This document shows, piece after piece, positions 62,318 to 64,000 of a DNA stretch of 64,000 nt. Source of the DNA: Nonomuraea solani (GTDB lineage Bacteria > Actinomycetota > Actinomycetes > Streptosporangiales > Streptosporangiaceae); assembly GCF_900108335.1 (NCBI RefSeq), contig NZ_FNVT01000013.1, positions 1 to 64,000 of the forward strand, in the 5' to 3' direction. The stretch's first letter is position 1. Every line of letters starts with the position of its first letter. The translations under genes were made by a program, and so were the position numbers. The notes under the pieces were generated by a model. The model saw only the letters and a list, made by a program, of their open reading frames with translations. It was not told where the DNA came from and did not search any database.

Positions 62318-63667
62318 ATGACCCATTCGCTGCGCCGAGCAGGGGCCGCGATCGCGGCTCTGATCACCGGTCTAATCGTCGTCCTTGCGCTGTCCCCTGC
62401 CGCCAACGCGGCGGCTCCGCCTGACGCGAAGTCGGTGGCGTCCAACTGGACGAAGGCCCCGCTCTACACGGTGCCGGGCTCGGAATTGACGTCCGACCAG
62501 CAGAGTGAGATCAATGACGCCCTGAAGGGGGCCAGCAGCAAGATCTACGCTGTGGCCCTGCCCGACGGCAGCGTCGACGACTCCACCATTAAGACCTACA
62601 TGACCCAGCTCAACACCGAGCTCTCCGCCGCGGGCCGCAACCGCGCGACGATCGCCGTCATCGACGGCACCACCCTGTTCGCGGGTTCGAGCGCGCTGCG
62701 CCAGACGGGCCTGGCCGGTGAGCTGGCCAACCGCGCGGTCAACGCCAACTCCGGCGACCTCGTGGCCGGCATGAAAGACTTCGCCAACCGCGTCGACTCC
62801 GCGGCCGAGGGCAAGACCAAAGCCGCCCTCGACCCCGGTAGCCAGGCCAACCCCGGCGCCGGCGGCACCGCGGCCCTGATCGCCCTGGGCGGGCTGGTCG
62901 TGGTCGGCGGTGGCGGCTACTTCCTCTACTCCAGCAACAAGAAGAAGAAGCGGGCCATCCAGGAGGCCAAGGACCTGGCCGCGGTCAAGCAGACCGTGGA
63001 AGAGGACGTCACCAAGCTGGGCGAGGAGATCACCGCCCTCGACACCGACGTGACGCTGGCCGGCGATGGTGGCAAGCACATCGACGAGTGGCAGACGGCG
63101 CTGGACTCCTACGAGAAGGCGAAGACCCAGCTCAACGCCGTCCAGCGGCCCGACGAGGTCCGCGAGGTCACCCAGACCCTCGAAGACGGCCGCTACGCGC
63201 TGGCCGTCGTGAAGGCCAAGGTCAACAACGACCCGGTGCCCGAGCGGCGCGCCCCCTGCTTCTTCAACCCGCAGCACGGCCCGTCCACCCGTGACGTCCG
63301 CTGGGCCCCGCCCGGTGGCGCGGCGCGCGACGTACCGGCCTGCAAGATGGACGCGGAGGCCGTGGAGCGCGGCTTCGACCCGCAGATGCGCGAAGTCATG
63401 GTCGACGGCCAGCGCAGGCCCTACTACGACGCGGGCCCGGCCTACCAGCCCTACGCCTACGGCTACTACGGCGGCTTCGGCGACATCATGACCGGCATGT
63501 TCATCGGCACCATGATGGGCAGCATGCTGAGCGGCGGCTTCGGCTACGGCGGCGGCTACGCGGACGGCGGCGGCGCAGACGCGGGCGGCGGCGACTTCGG
63601 CGGCGGAGACGGCGGCGGCGGCTGGGGCGACTTCGGCGGCGGAGATTTCGGCGGCGGCGACTGGTAA
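62318..63667 (+). CDS. Exported membrane protein with TPM-like domain and Gly-rich tail
   Basis: 449 residues. Signal peptide (MTHSLRRAGAAIAALITGLIVVLALSPAANA), an extracellular domain resembling TPM/TLP18.3 proteins (KIYAVALPDGSVDDSTIKTYMTQLNTELSAAG, tentative), a membrane helix at about 185-205, a charged coiled region (KKKKRAIQEAKDLAAVKQTVEEDVTKLGEEI), two cysteines (APCFFNP, PACKM), and a Gly/Asp/Trp-rich tail (FGGGDFGGGDW). ATG 62318 has GAAGGAGG 10 nt upstream; ATG 62294 is possible. Function unknown. Confidence 0.72.
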   Translation: MTHSLRRAGAAIAALITGLIVVLALSPAANAAAPPDAKSVASNWTKAPLYTVPGSELTSDQQSEINDALKGASSKIYAVALPDGSVDDSTIKTYMTQLNTELSAAGRNRATIAVIDGTTLFAGSSALRQTGLAGELANRAVNANSGDLVAGMKDFANRVDSAAEGKTKAALDPGSQANPGAGGTAALIALGGLVVVGGGGYFLYSSNKKKKRAIQEAKDLAAVKQTVEEDVTKLGEEITALDTDVTLAGDGGKHIDEWQTALDSYEKAKTQLNAVQRPDEVREVTQTLEDGRYALAVVKAKVNNDPVPERRAPCFFNPQHGPSTRDVRWAPPGGAARDVPACKMDAEAVERGFDPQMREVMVDGQRRPYYDAGPAYQPYAYGYYGGFGDIMTGMFIGTMMGSMLSGGFGYGGGYADGGGADAGGGDFGGGDGGGGWGDFGGGDFGGGDW

Positions 63668-63677
63668 CCCTTCACAA

Positions 63678-63710
63678 AAGCGCTCCCCAAGAACTTTTTG
63701 GGGAGCGCTT
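63678..63710 (+). terminator. Strong intrinsic terminator
   Basis: Perfect 13-bp stem AAGCGCTCCCCAA / TTGGGGAGCGCTT with a 7-nt loop (gaacttt), 11 nt after the stop codon. Confidence 0.85.
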
Positions 63711-64000
63711 CGCGCTTTCCAGACAAGGTCGTACAAGTCGGCTCCAAGCAAGGCCCTACGCGTTCGGGAAGCACTCCGCGCAGCCGGCTCCGGGCTGTGC
63801 CCGTGGGGAGCCCACCGCAGATCCTCGCCGGAGACCTCCCGAGCCCCCGCGAGTCCGCCCGCTCCTCTTGTCGCCCACGACGGAGCGGTGAGCCATCAGG
63901 ACGGCCAGGCAACAGGCACCGGAACAGAGAGACGACGGGGCCACGAGACGGCGAGAAGCCAGGACGCTGAGAAGCCTTACCAACGCTCCACGAGATGCTC
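63711..64000. other. No gene recognised to window end
   Basis: Both strands contain only short open frames without ribosome sites or recognisable motifs. No tRNA or other RNA structure was identified. It may be the promoter side of a gene beyond the window. Confidence 0.5.

Noticed and set aside
63711..64000. Possible tRNA or small gene at the right edge
   Set aside because: No cloverleaf arms or TTCGAATC-like T-loop found, and short frames have no ribosome site.

Overview
This is a high-GC chromosomal window from an actinomycete. It carries a Pup ligase (pafA), a mycothiol-dependent formaldehyde dehydrogenase (mscR), IdeR/DmdR-type iron boxes, acyl-CoA carboxylase with an epsilon subunit, a flp/tad pilus locus and a type VII (ESX/WXG100) secretion locus. 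The gene set and proline/glycine-rich T7SS proteins suggest a filamentous member of the Streptosporangiales (Nonomuraea-like); that placement is inference, not a database result. No rRNA, tRNA, CRISPR array, insertion sequence or prophage was seen.

Layout. 1-9.4 kb holds housekeeping and stress genes: pafA (cut by the left edge), a membrane protein, bfd-bfr behind two iron boxes, a mycothiol formaldehyde pathway (mscR plus a metallo-beta-lactamase-fold hydrolase), a class III cyclase, a PH-domain membrane protein, birA, fdhD and an epoxide hydrolase with its own operator array. 9.4-21 kb holds ppc, a two-gene ABC exporter, accD-accE, a NYN-domain RNase-like gene, an Ada-AlkA/Ogt DNA-alkylation repair operon, and a divergent MFS/MarR pair.

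21.0-31.3 kb is one tightly overlapped minus-strand tad operon of twelve genes: CpaB-like, TadZ/CpaE-like, TadA, TadB, TadC, Flp pilin, three TadE/TadG-like pseudopilins, a membrane LysM-BTAD protein, a lipoprotein and a secreted protein. No prepilin peptidase (TadV/CpaA) gene is in view.

31.6-59.5 kb is the type VII secretion region. It starts with a large EssC-like three-ATPase protein standing alone, followed by an unrelated ArsR/hydrolase pair. The ESX locus proper follows: eccB, eccD, eccC, mycosin (mycP), at least three clear WXG100 proteins, several WXG-like or PPE-like helical proteins with low-complexity tails, two YbaB/EbfC proteins, a WXG100-lytic transglycosylase fusion, and a transmembrane protein kinase homologue that lacks the catalytic aspartate. 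EccE and EccA are not recognisable here. Two divergent substrate operons start from promoters that are mirror copies of each other (41.73-41.92 kb), which suggests joint control.

59.6-64 kb holds an SDR oxidoreductase, the biotin-carrying carboxylase alpha subunit (partner of accD-accE and substrate of BirA elsewhere in the window), a short patch of direct repeats, and a secreted/membrane protein with a Gly-rich tail that ends at a strong terminator. The last 290 bases show no gene I can support.
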